Assembly (NCBI RefSeq): GCF_900476375.1
Contig: NZ_UPPP01000053.1
Span: 62,001 to 126,000 of the forward strand
DNA from: Allolucifera butyrica
Lineage (GTDB): Bacteria > Bacillota > Negativicutes > Sporomusales > UPPP01
Direction of reading: 5' to 3'
DNA length: 64,000 bases
The notes below the pieces were generated by a model that had not been told where the DNA came from, did not search any database, and was given only the letters and a program-made list of their open reading frames with translations. Positions within the stretch are counted from its first letter, which is position 1; each line of letters begins with the position of its first letter. This document shows positions 32,427 through 41,471 of the stretch, one piece after another. Position numbers and translations under genes: made by a program.

Positions 32427-32493
32427 ATAGTGTGCAGTTTACTACACACTATGACTTCTGTCCTCACACAGTCTCCCATGACTTACACACTGT
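32427..32493. promoter_or_regulatory. Candidate LevR-type activator sites
   Basis: Inverted repeat ATAGTGTG (32427-32434) and CACACTAT (32445-32452), plus half-sites CACACAGT at 32465 and CACACTGT at 32486 that run into the activator gene's 3' end. They lie 65-130 bases upstream of the -24 element. The same half-sites precede the porin promoter. Confidence 0.55.
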
Positions 32494-35191
32494 CACTGTT
32501 CTCAACTACCATTCGCACTATATAAGCTATTTCATCCTGCGTAATATGAATTTGATAGTTTTTCTCCAAAATTTTCAGCGTTTCCTGAATGATGGAGAAT
32601 TCCTTGCCATATTGACTGCAATAAGCCGGCAAATCGGCAAAAACACTTTGACTTTGGCTGTCACTGTTTCTTAGCTTGTCAACCATAAAACTAATGTGAA
32701 GAATCATTCCCATTTTCACATCTTGCGAAATAAGCAAATTTAATTCTTGCTCAATACGGCGAATGATTTTCCGTATATCTTCAATTAAAGTCTCTACAGG
32801 CGCCGACTTAATATGCGTTCTAAGGGATTTTTTTATTTTTAAATATTCCTGTTCTTCGCTGAGTAAGGTCTCTAATTTCGCAATGCCTTCTCCCGCTAAA
32901 ATCTCAGACGCCGAAATAAAAGGTACATTTTCGATGAAAATATTTACGGTACTGACGACAGCCACTATTTGATATTCCTTATTCAGCAGCTGCACCTTGG
33001 CGAAAAAGTCATTATGGTCAAGCAGCGTTAACGGGGCAACATGAATTCCCCATTTTGAATTCAACTGTTTTTGAATAACTTCTTTCAACCGTTCCGCCGC
33101 CCCATCGCCGGTGAAACAAGCCGTAATAATTAGAAATTTATTATAATTCTGTTTTTTAGTATTTGTCTGAATCCGATAGCGGCTAAGTTCCTGGCAGGAA
33201 AAATAAATCGAATCAAGACTGCAGCCGGCGATAGTCTTGCGGCAAGCCTCAATAACAACGGGAGTACTGGCCATATCGATAATCCGGGTCCGGATTCCCG
33301 TTTCTTCCCGGAGCATTTCCCCAAAGTTATTTAATGACCCCATATCAATCAGCAGGATCACTCCCTTGCCGGCATCCATTTGTAAAACTTTTTGTTTGGC
33401 TTGTTCATACATTTTTTCCGGCTTCATATTTAACGGCATATCCAGGGCTTGGGCATATTCCCCGCCAATCAGGCTGTTGGCCACATGGCACATGCTGCTG
33501 GCCGTGGCTTGTCCATGCATAATAACCAAAACGCCTACCTTACCATCTTCCCGGGACTTTATTTGATAACAATCGGATGCTAAAAACATGGTCAAATAGC
33601 CGATTTCATCCAGCGGCGTTTCGATTTCCAGCCTGGCGTCAATCAACCTGGCTATTTCTATGGCTGTCAAAAATTCATCGGCATATTGGGTCCGAATCAA
33701 GTTTAATTTGGGATGATAAATCTTGGCACCGTGCCGGATCCGCTCAACGCTTTTATGTAAATGCAGTGCCAGACCGTAATAAACTTTTTCGTCAAACTCT
33801 TTATTCAGCCGGGTTTGCGCAAATGTCAAAATTTCTTCCACCATATTTACAATTTGTCTATTTACGACTTTAGCAATTTCTTCTTTCCGGAACTTTGCCG
33901 GCAAATCACTAAGGTACTTTTTAAAGTAATTTTCAATCTCAATGTTTAAAATGTCATTAATTTGTTGTTCATACAAGCCTTCCTCTTTCAGCTTGTTCAA
34001 TTTTTTCTCGATGATATCATAAAAGTATTCACTGCCGTAATCTTCTTCCGACACATACTCGCTTAACCCGCCGTCCTCCTGCTGATAAAAAAACAAAATG
34101 TCGCCTTTATCCTGCAGTAAATCATTAATCTCTTCCCGTTTTTCCTGCAGCTTCAGCAAGCCGCGTTTAACCCGCTGATGCAAATCGGCTTGCTCTATCA
34201 AAATATAGTCCCTTTTTTGCGCCTTAAAGTTCAAAAAAGACTTGGCACAGGCCAGTTGAATGTCGCTCTTTAACTGTCCCGTATTATGCGGACAGTCATA
34301 AAGCAATAAAGAAGTTAAAGCACTTTTCGTAATATACACTTCTGTACCGATCCGTTTTGCTTCTGTTCTTATAAATTCTTCCACCAGCAGATACCGCTCT
34401 TTTAAACTCCGTTCCCGCAGCGGCGGCAACGTTATAGTCATGGGAATTCTGCGGGTAAAGGTCTTTAGCAAATAAGATTGAGGCTCTTCCGTAGTGGCGG
34501 CAATAATTTGAACAGCCGCCGGAACTAATTTTTGCGTTTCTCCTAAAGGCCGGAAATATCCTTTATCAATAAAAGTAAATAACATTTCTTGTCCTTGCGG
34601 CGGCAACCGGTGGATTTCATCCAAAAAAAGTATACCGCCGTCGGCTTTTTTCATTAATCCTTCTTTATCACTGTCCGCTCCGCTATAAGCCCCCTTTTTC
34701 ACACCAAAAATCTGGGCTAAAAGCAATTGAGGATTATCGGCATAATCGGCGCAGTTAAAACGGACAAACGGTGCATCTTCCCCGATCACCTGCGACTCAA
34801 CGGCAAATTGGTACATAAATTCGGCAAACATCGATTTCCCTACGCCGGTTTCGCCTAAAATCAAGGTGTGCAACCCGCGCGGCGGATAAAGAATGGCTGC
34901 TTTGGCCTGCTGAATGGAAATCTGCAAACTCAGCTCTGCCCCCACCATCAGTTCCAGACAGGAATGAGACTGGTTCCGGCGGTTATCAGGCTTAGCCTCC
35001 CGGACAAGACAATACAGTACGGGCCGTCCGTCAATCTTCCTAATTCTTCTTTCATTGCAAAGTTGATTTAAATAACGGCTGACATTCGCCCGGTCCATCT
35101 TTAAGTAATCACTCAGTTTGAATGCGGAAATACCTTTGTCCGGGAATTCCAGTTCCGTTAATGCCTGGTAGATTACATCAATTCTTCTCAT
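32483..35191 (-). CDS. LevR-type PTS-regulated sigma-54 activator
   Basis: This 902-residue activator has, in order: an N-terminal winged helix (about 1-65); a sigma-54 AAA+ domain with Walker A GETGVGKS, the sigma-54 contact loop GAYSGA and Walker B GGILFLDEIHRL; PRD1 (around HLHKSVERIRHG); an EIIA-mannose-like domain (VLVIMHGQATASSM, with a phosphorylatable His); an EIIB-like segment; and a C-terminal PRD2 (MILHISFMVDKL). Phosphorylation by HPr and the cognate EIIB would set activity. ATG 35191 has GAAGGGG upstream. It activates the adjacent PTS operon and probably the SLH porin. Confidence 0.92.
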   Translation of the reverse strand: MRRIDVIYQALTELEFPDKGISAFKLSDYLKMDRANVSRYLNQLCNERRIRKIDGRPVLYCLVREAKPDNRRNQSHSCLELMVGAELSLQISIQQAKAAILYPPRGLHTLILGETGVGKSMFAEFMYQFAVESQVIGEDAPFVRFNCADYADNPQLLLAQIFGVKKGAYSGADSDKEGLMKKADGGILFLDEIHRLPPQGQEMLFTFIDKGYFRPLGETQKLVPAAVQIIAATTEEPQSYLLKTFTRRIPMTITLPPLRERSLKERYLLVEEFIRTEAKRIGTEVYITKSALTSLLLYDCPHNTGQLKSDIQLACAKSFLNFKAQKRDYILIEQADLHQRVKRGLLKLQEKREEINDLLQDKGDILFFYQQEDGGLSEYVSEEDYGSEYFYDIIEKKLNKLKEEGLYEQQINDILNIEIENYFKKYLSDLPAKFRKEEIAKVVNRQIVNMVEEILTFAQTRLNKEFDEKVYYGLALHLHKSVERIRHGAKIYHPKLNLIRTQYADEFLTAIEIARLIDARLEIETPLDEIGYLTMFLASDCYQIKSREDGKVGVLVIMHGQATASSMCHVANSLIGGEYAQALDMPLNMKPEKMYEQAKQKVLQMDAGKGVILLIDMGSLNNFGEMLREETGIRTRIIDMASTPVVIEACRKTIAGCSLDSIYFSCQELSRYRIQTNTKKQNYNKFLIITACFTGDGAAERLKEVIQKQLNSKWGIHVAPLTLLDHNDFFAKVQLLNKEYQIVAVVSTVNIFIENVPFISASEILAGEGIAKLETLLSEEQEYLKIKKSLRTHIKSAPVETLIEDIRKIIRRIEQELNLLISQDVKMGMILHISFMVDKLRNSDSQSQSVFADLPAYCSQYGKEFSIIQETLKILEKNYQIHITQDEIAYIVRMVVENSDSV

Positions 35192-35262
35192 CCAGCATCC
35201 CCTTCCAGCCCATTTGCTCCCGCTCAATTGTTCCTTCCATCAAGAATGGGTACAACCAATAC

Positions 35263-35292
35263 AAAGGAGAAGGGATTGTTCCCTTCTCCTTT
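35263..35292. other. Perfect hairpin upstream of the levR-type gene
   Basis: AAAGGAGAAGGGA (35263-35275) pairs with TCCCTTCTCCTTT (35280-35292) over a four-base loop. Neither strand has a clear T run, so terminator function is uncertain. It could end the transcript coming from the aminopeptidase side. Confidence 0.45.
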
Positions 35293-35549
35293 ACTAAAGC
35301 CTCCATCCCTACAGCCCCCACGAGTAACAGACATCGTAAATGGTCATTTCAGACGGTTCGTAGGCCTCCATTAAACAATACATTCATACAATGAGATTTC
35401 TCAAACAAAAAAACACAACCCTTTTGACTGGCGGACATCTTGCAATACGTTGGAAACATTCTTCCCTTGGTTGCAAAATCCAAAACCTAAAGTCGCTGTA
35501 AGGATGGTGCCTGATTTAATAATAGCATAGCCAAAGAAAATATACAATA

Positions 35550-36040
35550 GAATTTTTTAAAAAATTCTGTTTGTTAATCATAGGCAAGAGCCCATAATGA
35601 TCTACGCTACAGCCAATACCGATCATTACATACCTATACGCAATCTTTCGACTACCCACAAGCATTACACAACCGGCACTGACCTTTGCTCGACTACCAG
35701 AAATACCTGCCGAACCTACTGCAGTCTCCCGATTGCAATAGACCCATTTAAACGTTTCCGGGGAAACTCTCCGGAACTCCTGGCAGTCTTAGCTCGACAG
35801 CCATACATCCCTTTTGACCACACGATAACAGTTGGGCTACCGTACAGCCTTACAAGACATATGACCATCTGCCCGCCGACTAACGCCGAGCCTTGCGATC
35901 CGACGCTACTCTTTGGCCGACCAATACCGAACCCTTTAAGATCCGGCACCAGTCTTGGCTCAACCATTACGAACCCTTACGCTCATAGTATGGCTCCATA
36001 TCGCGTCGCCATACCTGGGAAATCGAGGAAAGGAGCCGTG
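35550..36040. other. Unexplained C-rich, G-poor region of about 490 bp
   Basis: There is no credible gene between the aminopeptidase stop and the AT palindrome at 35550-35569 (AGAATTTTTTAAAAAATTCT). On the plus strand C far exceeds G (22 C against 8 G in 35641-35700, counted by eye). Short related pieces recur: CCAATACCGA, CCATTACGAACCC, CCGAACCC, CGACTACC. Reading frames on both strands have no recognisable motifs and poor start sites. It may be a G/U-rich RNA transcribed leftward from the aminopeptidase operon, a decayed repeat array or a dead gene. Confidence 0.4.
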
Positions 36041-37270
36041 TTAAAAAGCGAAATTTCCGTCCCGGAATACGGGAATTTCCTTTTCGTCCGCAGTAATGCC
36101 GGTAATGGCAAGGTCCGCCGTTCCCACCATAAAATCCACGTGGACCAGGGAATCATTAACCCCTGCCGTCGCCAGTCCTTCCGGCGTCATGCTGGGTCCG
36201 TTCTTAATGCACACGGGATACGCTTTGCCCAACGCCAAATGGCAGGACGCGTTTTCGTCGAAAAGAGTATTAAAAAACAAAATACTTGAGTTCGAAATGG
36301 GCGAATCATACGGTACCAGCGCCACCTCGCCGAGATAGCAGGAACCCGCGTCGGTTCCTATCAGCTTTTTAAGTATGTCATAGCCTTTTTCCGCCGTAAA
36401 ATCCGTCACTTTGCCGTCCCTAAAAGTGAAGGCAAAATTCTCTATTAGATTTCCATTATAATTCAGCGGTTTGGAACTCACTACCGTACCGTTGACACCC
36501 GTTTTCTTCGGCAAGGTAAAAACCTCTTCCGTCGGCATATTAGCGATAAATTCCACCCCCGCCGGCGTAAATTCGGACCCTCCCAGCCATATGTGGTTCT
36601 CCGGCAATTCGATCTGTAAATCCGTTCCCAGGGCATTCCGGTAGCGCAGGAATTGAAAATTATGGGAGTTGAGAAAATCCATGCGCGCCTTTAAGGTTTG
36701 CTTGTGACCTTCCCAGGCCGCTACCGGATCTTCGGTGTCAACCCGCACGGTTTTAAAAATCGCCTGCCATAACGCGTCTACCGCTTTCTCGGCCGAAAGC
36801 TGGGGAAATACTTTTTGGGCCCACGGTTTGGTCGGTATGGAGACAACACACCATACGTTCTTGTTGCTCATCAGCCGTTCCCGGTATTCTTTCAGCGCCG
36901 TATTACCCGCTTTCTGCTGCTTGGCCACCCTCTCGGGGTTTACATCCTTTAACAGTTCCGGGTCACTGGCGGCAATCGAAACAAAAGCGGCTCCCTCTTT
37001 TACATAGGATAAATAAAACTGCTGCTGCCATTCCGGATACTCATCAAATACTTCTTCCGGCGCATGTAAAAACCGGATTTTGGAAAATAGCTCGTCTTTC
37101 CAATTTATTACAACATCTCTGGCTCCCGCCCGGTACGCCGCTTCGGCGATCATGCGGCTAAAGGGAGCGCACTCAAGCGGTGAATTAATGACCAGGGTCT
37201 GATTTTGCTGCAGATTGATCCCTGTATGTACAACCAAACGCGCATATTTCTCCAGTTGTTCTTCGTACAA
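36041..37270 (-). CDS. M29 family aminopeptidase (AmpS/aminopeptidase T-like)
   Basis: This metalloaminopeptidase of about 409 residues has family blocks EEQLEKYARLVVHTGINLQ, NMPTEEVFTLP, LGEVALVPYDSPIS and LALGKAYP near the C-terminus, including the metal ligands E, E, H and D of the M29 fold (DFMVGTADLAITG). It cleaves N-terminal residues from peptides in the cytoplasm. TTG 37270 has GAAAGGGGTG six bases upstream and is preferred over ATG 37300, which overlaps the msrA stop. It is in an operon after thiW and msrA. Confidence 0.88.
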   Translation of the reverse strand: MYEEQLEKYARLVVHTGINLQQNQTLVINSPLECAPFSRMIAEAAYRAGARDVVINWKDELFSKIRFLHAPEEVFDEYPEWQQQFYLSYVKEGAAFVSIAASDPELLKDVNPERVAKQQKAGNTALKEYRERLMSNKNVWCVVSIPTKPWAQKVFPQLSAEKAVDALWQAIFKTVRVDTEDPVAAWEGHKQTLKARMDFLNSHNFQFLRYRNALGTDLQIELPENHIWLGGSEFTPAGVEFIANMPTEEVFTLPKKTGVNGTVVSSKPLNYNGNLIENFAFTFRDGKVTDFTAEKGYDILKKLIGTDAGSCYLGEVALVPYDSPISNSSILFFNTLFDENASCHLALGKAYPVCIKNGPSMTPEGLATAGVNDSLVHVDFMVGTADLAITGITADEKEIPVFRDGNFAF

Positions 37271-37299
37271 GACAAACACCCCTTTCGGCAACCTTTCCA

Positions 37300-37797
37300 T
37301 TATTTTCTTTCTTCAGGCTTAGCCAGGCCGAGATTAACATGGCAATAACCGCCCGCTGTTTTCTGCAGATAATCCTGATGATACTCTTCCGCGGGAAAGA
37401 AATTGCGCAGCGGCCCCACTTCCACAACAATCGGCCTGGTATAACCGGCCTGCCGTTCCCGCAAGAATCCCTCGATGGCTGCTTTTTCCGCTTCGTCCGC
37501 ATAATAAATGCCGGTACGGTATTGAGTTCCCCGGTCCGGTCCCTGGCGGTTCAGGGTCGTGGGGTCAATAATCCGGAAATAGTGTTCCAGAATGTTGCGC
37601 AGGGAGAGGATCCCTTCATCATAGGTAACTTCACATATTTCCGCATGTCCCGTATCGCCGGTGCACACCTCTTTATAAACCGGCGCCTCCGTCACACCCT
37701 GTCCATAGCCTACCGTCGTATTAACCACGCCTTTTAGTTGCTGAAAATAGGCTTCTACCCCCCAAAAGCAGCCCCCTGCCAGCCATATTTTTCGCAT
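37300..37797 (-). CDS. msrA: Peptide methionine sulfoxide reductase A
   Basis: This 165-residue enzyme has the catalytic cysteine in LAGGCFWGVEAYF and conserved GYGQG, TGHAE and YHQDYL motifs. It repairs methionine-S-sulfoxide in proteins using thioredoxin. ATG 37797 has GGAGCGG upstream; the frame extends to 37836 without support. It sits between thiW and the aminopeptidase gene. Confidence 0.93.
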   Translation of the reverse strand: MRKIWLAGGCFWGVEAYFQQLKGVVNTTVGYGQGVTEAPVYKEVCTGDTGHAEICEVTYDEGILSLRNILEHYFRIIDPTTLNRQGPDRGTQYRTGIYYADEAEKAAIEGFLRERQAGYTRPIVVEVGPLRNFFPAEEYHQDYLQKTAGGYCHVNLGLAKPEERK

Positions 37798-37840
37798 TTT
37801 CTCCGCTCCTTTCATCTGAATCGTTCGGCCCGCCAAACTC

Positions 37841-38341
37841 TCACAGCAGTCTCCGGCCTGTTTTTTCCCGTAAAATACCGGTTACCGGCGTCAGATACAG
37901 TAAATAGGCAAGAATACTGCCGCCGGCCGTACTGACAAAAAACGGCACGATAAAGAAGAAGGCTCCCACCGGCGACCCTACGATATATTTCGCTACCGGA
38001 TATGCCAGAAGCGCGCCCAGAATCCCTGTGCCGATCACTTCACCGACGACGGCGCCCGCTATATGGCGGGTCTGTTTGTACAAAATGCCGGCCAGCGCCG
38101 CTCCGACCATGCTGCCGGGAAACGCCAGCAAAGAGCCCGTGCCCAGTATATTGCGCAGGAGTGAAATGGCGAAAGCGGCACTGACGGCATAGCGGGTACC
38201 GAACAAAGCGGCAAGAAGGACATTAATCGCCGCCTGAACCGGAAAGCATTTGGCTATACCGATGGGAATATAAATCAAATGGGCGGACAATACGCCAATC
38301 GCAATAAACAGAGCGGTAAACGTCAATTTTTTAATATGCAT
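37841..38341 (-). CDS. thiW: ThiW-like ECF transporter S component
   Basis: This 166-residue membrane protein of six hydrophobic segments begins MHIKKLTFTALFIAIGVLSA. The pattern AFPGSMVGAALAGILYKQTR and GTGILGALLAYPVAK is that of ThiW, the substrate-binding subunit proposed for the thiamine precursor hydroxyethylthiazole. It works with a shared ECF energising module not present here. The start has AGGAGG seven bases upstream. I see no TPP riboswitch in the 36-base gap before it. Confidence 0.8.
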   Translation of the reverse strand: MHIKKLTFTALFIAIGVLSAHLIYIPIGIAKCFPVQAAINVLLAALFGTRYAVSAAFAISLLRNILGTGSLLAFPGSMVGAALAGILYKQTRHIAGAVVGEVIGTGILGALLAYPVAKYIVGSPVGAFFFIVPFFVSTAGGSILAYLLYLTPVTGILREKTGRRLL

Positions 38342-38377
38342 AGTATCCCTCCTTCCTGCACAAAAAATAATCTAAAA

Positions 38378-39442
38378 TTATTCCTCCGCATTAAAAAACA
38401 CCTTATAAAAATGCATTCCTTTTTGCGCGTCATAACCCCGTTCAATATAACCGGCATTGTCGCTTTCGGCCGGTGTTTTGACCCGGATCTCAATGGACGT
38501 ATCCAGTTTAATCAAATTTTTCAGCTTTCGCCTGACTGTTTTTACGGCTTCGCTGGAAATGCTGAACGACTCCGCCGGCGGCACCCCCTGATTCTGGTCG
38601 AACATTTCCTTATGTTCCCGGAACTGCGCCGCCAACTCCGGTTCTTTGACTACGGACTGAATAAAACCTTCCATGGTAAATTCCCTGTTTTGGTCAAAAT
38701 AGGCAACCGCATCATTCATAAAAACCACTTGGTCCTTTTTATCCGCCTGATGCAGCGGACCATAAATATTGGTTGCAAAATCGTGGCAGCAGTCCAGATA
38801 ATGCTGGGTATGAAAGTATTCATCCTGCACATTCGCCAGGTGCAAAAATTCCTCTTGCCAATACACCGCCGCTTCATTTCCTTTGTTTACATTATCGACA
38901 AGGGCGATGCGGTAACCGTCCACCGATTCCAAATTAAAAATAAGACAGCCTTTATCCAGTTTTTTTATATTAATTCCCTGTTCCGCGTACAGGGCAAACG
39001 TATTGCCGTGATTGGCAACCTTCAAATAATTATCCTTATTTTCCGTCTTGAAAATGCCGACGGCATCAACGACCTGCCCCTCCACCACGCAGCCGCTTAG
39101 ATAGGCCAGGTAACATTCGCCGCCCTTAACCTGGGGATGGGATGATTTTTCATATAAGTGCTTTAAAATATTAACCGACTGTTCATAAAAGACCTGTTTG
39201 TTAATAAAGATGGCACTGGCGTACATATATACTTCATGCAGGTGAAGATCCGTTTCATGGGAAAATTTATAAACCGTTTTATCCTTAAAGGAAGATAAGA
39301 AATACTTCAGCAGCAGTTCTTCCACATTGGCATCTGCTAGTCTGCACAAACCGGGAGAAACAATAAATCCTTCTTCTCGCATTTTGTTGCCCACTTTATG
39401 AATTACTAACTGTTCCAAATCAGCCTGGGAAAGATCAAACAT
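38378..39442 (-). CDS. Nucleoid-associated protein (NdpA/YejK family)
   Basis: This protein of about 354 residues matches the 37-kDa nucleoid-associated family: LEQLVIHKVGNKMREEG at the start, AIFINKQVF..SVNILKHLYE, LAYLSGCVVEGQ.VDAVGIF, KLDKGCLIFNLES. DNA association is known for E. coli YejK; the exact role is unclear. The start is uncertain: ATG 39442 (MFDLSQ) with GAAAGGA eleven bases upstream, ATG 39454, or ATG 39490. It stands between two terminator-separated units. Confidence 0.8.
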   Translation of the reverse strand: MFDLSQADLEQLVIHKVGNKMREEGFIVSPGLCRLADANVEELLLKYFLSSFKDKTVYKFSHETDLHLHEVYMYASAIFINKQVFYEQSVNILKHLYEKSSHPQVKGGECYLAYLSGCVVEGQVVDAVGIFKTENKDNYLKVANHGNTFALYAEQGINIKKLDKGCLIFNLESVDGYRIALVDNVNKGNEAAVYWQEEFLHLANVQDEYFHTQHYLDCCHDFATNIYGPLHQADKKDQVVFMNDAVAYFDQNREFTMEGFIQSVVKEPELAAQFREHKEMFDQNQGVPPAESFSISSEAVKTVRRKLKNLIKLDTSIEIRVKTPAESDNAGYIERGYDAQKGMHFYKVFFNAEE

Positions 39443-39511
39443 GGGTGCTAACATCCTTTCTACCACATTACAGCCGGCAATTCCTGCCATATATTTTGTA
39501 AAATAAACAGC

Positions 39512-39543
39512 CGCCCTGCCTGGCGAAATTCGCCGGCAGGGCG
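39512..39543 (-). terminator. Terminator after the hut operon
   Basis: A long stem (CGCCCTGCC/GGCAGGGCG extended by GGCG/CGCC) and, on the minus strand, a TGTTTATTTT tail. It closes the histidine-degradation operon. Confidence 0.75.
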
Positions 39544-39556
39544 AGTCGACTTTTTT

Positions 39557-40183
39557 CTAGAGTGCGTTTTCTATTTCGGCCTGTAATTTACCTGCCAGCC
39601 GTATGCCTTCCGCCAACAAACCCTTTCCTTGCTGCCGGTATTGTCCGGCAAAGCCTTCGTCCTTAATCCCGCCAAGATTAATCAATACATTCAGCCAGCC
39701 ACCATGCATGGCGGCGAGCAGGCAATGAGCGGCAACTCCTAAATCGCTTAATGCGTGCGGGTTGGTATTATTGAGCGCCCTGGCGGTCAGCTTTAACGCC
39801 TCCAGCGATTTTTCCATCAGGGTGAACGGGACCTCCGTTGCAAACTTAAGGGCCTGCTGCATTGCCTCCTGACGGATTTTTTTCTCTTCTTCCGTCGTCT
39901 TGGGCAGGCTGAGCGCTGCCGTTACTTTCGTAAACGCCGCCGTATCCCGGTCAATCAGAACCAGGAATTCCTGTTTTAGTTCCTGTCCGGCCGCCAGGAT
40001 TTCCTGAACCAGCGTTTCCTTTTCTTTAAATTTCTCCTTACCGGTTGTAAGATTGGCTACCATCTCGGTAAGCGCGGCGCCAACCGCTGCCGCCAGCGCG
40101 GCTGCCGACCCGCCGCCGGGAGCAGGACTCGCGGAAGCCAACGTCTCAATAAATTCCTGAACCGGATATTCAATCAGTTTCAT
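39557..40183 (-). CDS. fchA: Formimidoyltetrahydrofolate cyclodeaminase
   Basis: This 208-residue helical protein has SASPAPGGGSAAALAAAVGA near the N-terminus, the FTCD_C hallmark. It releases ammonia from 5-formimino-THF, giving 5,10-methenyl-THF. It is the last gene of the hut operon and complements the single-domain FtcD at 41472-42380. Confidence 0.92.
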   Translation of the reverse strand: MKLIEYPVQEFIETLASASPAPGGGSAAALAAAVGAALTEMVANLTTGKEKFKEKETLVQEILAAGQELKQEFLVLIDRDTAAFTKVTAALSLPKTTEEEKKIRQEAMQQALKFATEVPFTLMEKSLEALKLTARALNNTNPHALSDLGVAAHCLLAAMHGGWLNVLINLGGIKDEGFAGQYRQQGKGLLAEGIRLAGKLQAEIENAL

Positions 40184-40220
40184 TGCCAGACTCCTCCTAT
40201 CGGGCGGCCGAACTAAGGGT

Positions 40221-41459
40221 TCATAAAACCGGTTCGCCGCCTTTAATAACCGTTTTGACTAAATTCACACCCCAATGGTAAAAAAGAAACTCCAGATCCG
40301 GCGCCTGCCAGATTACCAGGTCGCCAGCCTTGCCTTCTTCAACCGTCCCCCGGTCATGGGCACAACAGAGAGCGGCCGCGCCATTCAGTGTAACCGCCGT
40401 CAGAACCTCCGCCGGTGTCAGACGGTATTTCAAACAGGCCAGATTCATCGGCAGTTGCAGCGATTCATTAGGACAGGACCCGGGATTGAAATCCGTCGCA
40501 ATGGCCACGGGGATTCCCATTTCGACCATAGCCCGGGCCCGGGCGAAGTCTTCCCCCAGATAAAAGGAAGTTCCCGGCAGCAGTACCGCAACGGTTCCGC
40601 TTGCCGCCATTTTCGCCAGGCCTTTGTCGTCGGCGTAAATCAGGTGTTCCGCGGAAACGGCCCGGACTTCGCCGGCCAAAGCGGCGCCGCCCAAGGGGGT
40701 GATTTCATCGGCATGAATTTTGGGCAACAGGCCATACCGACGCCCGCAGGCGAGAATTTCGCCCGATTCGGCCAGATTAAACACATGATCTTCACAAAAA
40801 ACATCACAAAATACCGCCAGTTGCTGTTCAGCCACAGCCGGAATCATTTCGTCACAGACCAGCCGGACATATTCCTGCTGCCGGTTTTGGTATTCAACCG
40901 GTATGGCATGAGCCCCCATAAAGGTGGCCACCAGATCCACGGGCTGCAACCCGTTCAGTTCCCGGACCGCCGCCAGCGATTTCAGTTCGTCCTCCACAGT
41001 CAGTCCGTAACCGCTTTTGACCTCGCAGGTAGTCGTCCCGTGCCGCAGCATCCGACCAAGCGACTCTTGGCCGGCGGCCACCAAATCAGCCGGTGTCGCC
41101 CGGCGCGTGGCATTGACCGTGTGGAGAATGCCACCGCCTTGCTTTAAAATCTCAAGATAAGAAACCCCTTGCAATTTCAGGGCCAGTTCCTTTTGCCGCC
41201 AGCCAGCGAAAAGCAAATGGGTGTGAGCATCCACCAGTCCCGGAGTCACCAAGGCGCCGCCGGCGTCAATTATCGTCGCATCTTCACAGATCATCGGGTC
41301 CGGTGCGGTATGCTCCCCGCCCACGGTGGCGATCCGTCCGTCAATGATTACAATATAGGTACCGGCAATCTGTTGGATTTCACCCTGTTCCCGTCCTTTC
41401 CGGGCCTCTTTTCCCCGGGCGGTGGCCAACAGACCGATATTTTTCACAACTGTTTTCAC
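40221..41459 (-). CDS. hutI: Imidazolonepropionase
   Basis: This 412-residue amidohydrolase has metal ligands in DAHTHLLFAG, a conserved EVKSGYGL, HADEITPLGGA and ATDFNPGSCPNESLQ. It hydrolyses 4-imidazolone-5-propionate to N-formimino-L-glutamate, the third step of histidine breakdown. It lies between ftcD (12-base gap) and fchA. Confidence 0.95.
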   Translation of the reverse strand: MKTVVKNIGLLATARGKEARKGREQGEIQQIAGTYIVIIDGRIATVGGEHTAPDPMICEDATIIDAGGALVTPGLVDAHTHLLFAGWRQKELALKLQGVSYLEILKQGGGILHTVNATRRATPADLVAAGQESLGRMLRHGTTTCEVKSGYGLTVEDELKSLAAVRELNGLQPVDLVATFMGAHAIPVEYQNRQQEYVRLVCDEMIPAVAEQQLAVFCDVFCEDHVFNLAESGEILACGRRYGLLPKIHADEITPLGGAALAGEVRAVSAEHLIYADDKGLAKMAASGTVAVLLPGTSFYLGEDFARARAMVEMGIPVAIATDFNPGSCPNESLQLPMNLACLKYRLTPAEVLTAVTLNGAAALCCAHDRGTVEEGKAGDLVIWQAPDLEFLFYHWGVNLVKTVIKGGEPVL

Positions 41460-41471
41460 ACGAACCTCTCC

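Noticed and set aside
35597-36289. A 230-codon plus-strand open frame
   Set aside because: Its second half is antisense to the M29 aminopeptidase gene, and its first half has no ribosome-binding site or recognisable motif; I treat the first half as part of the unexplained C-rich region.
38342-38377. TPP riboswitch upstream of thiW
   Set aside because: The gap is only 36 bases and lacks the CTGAGA and related thi-box elements.
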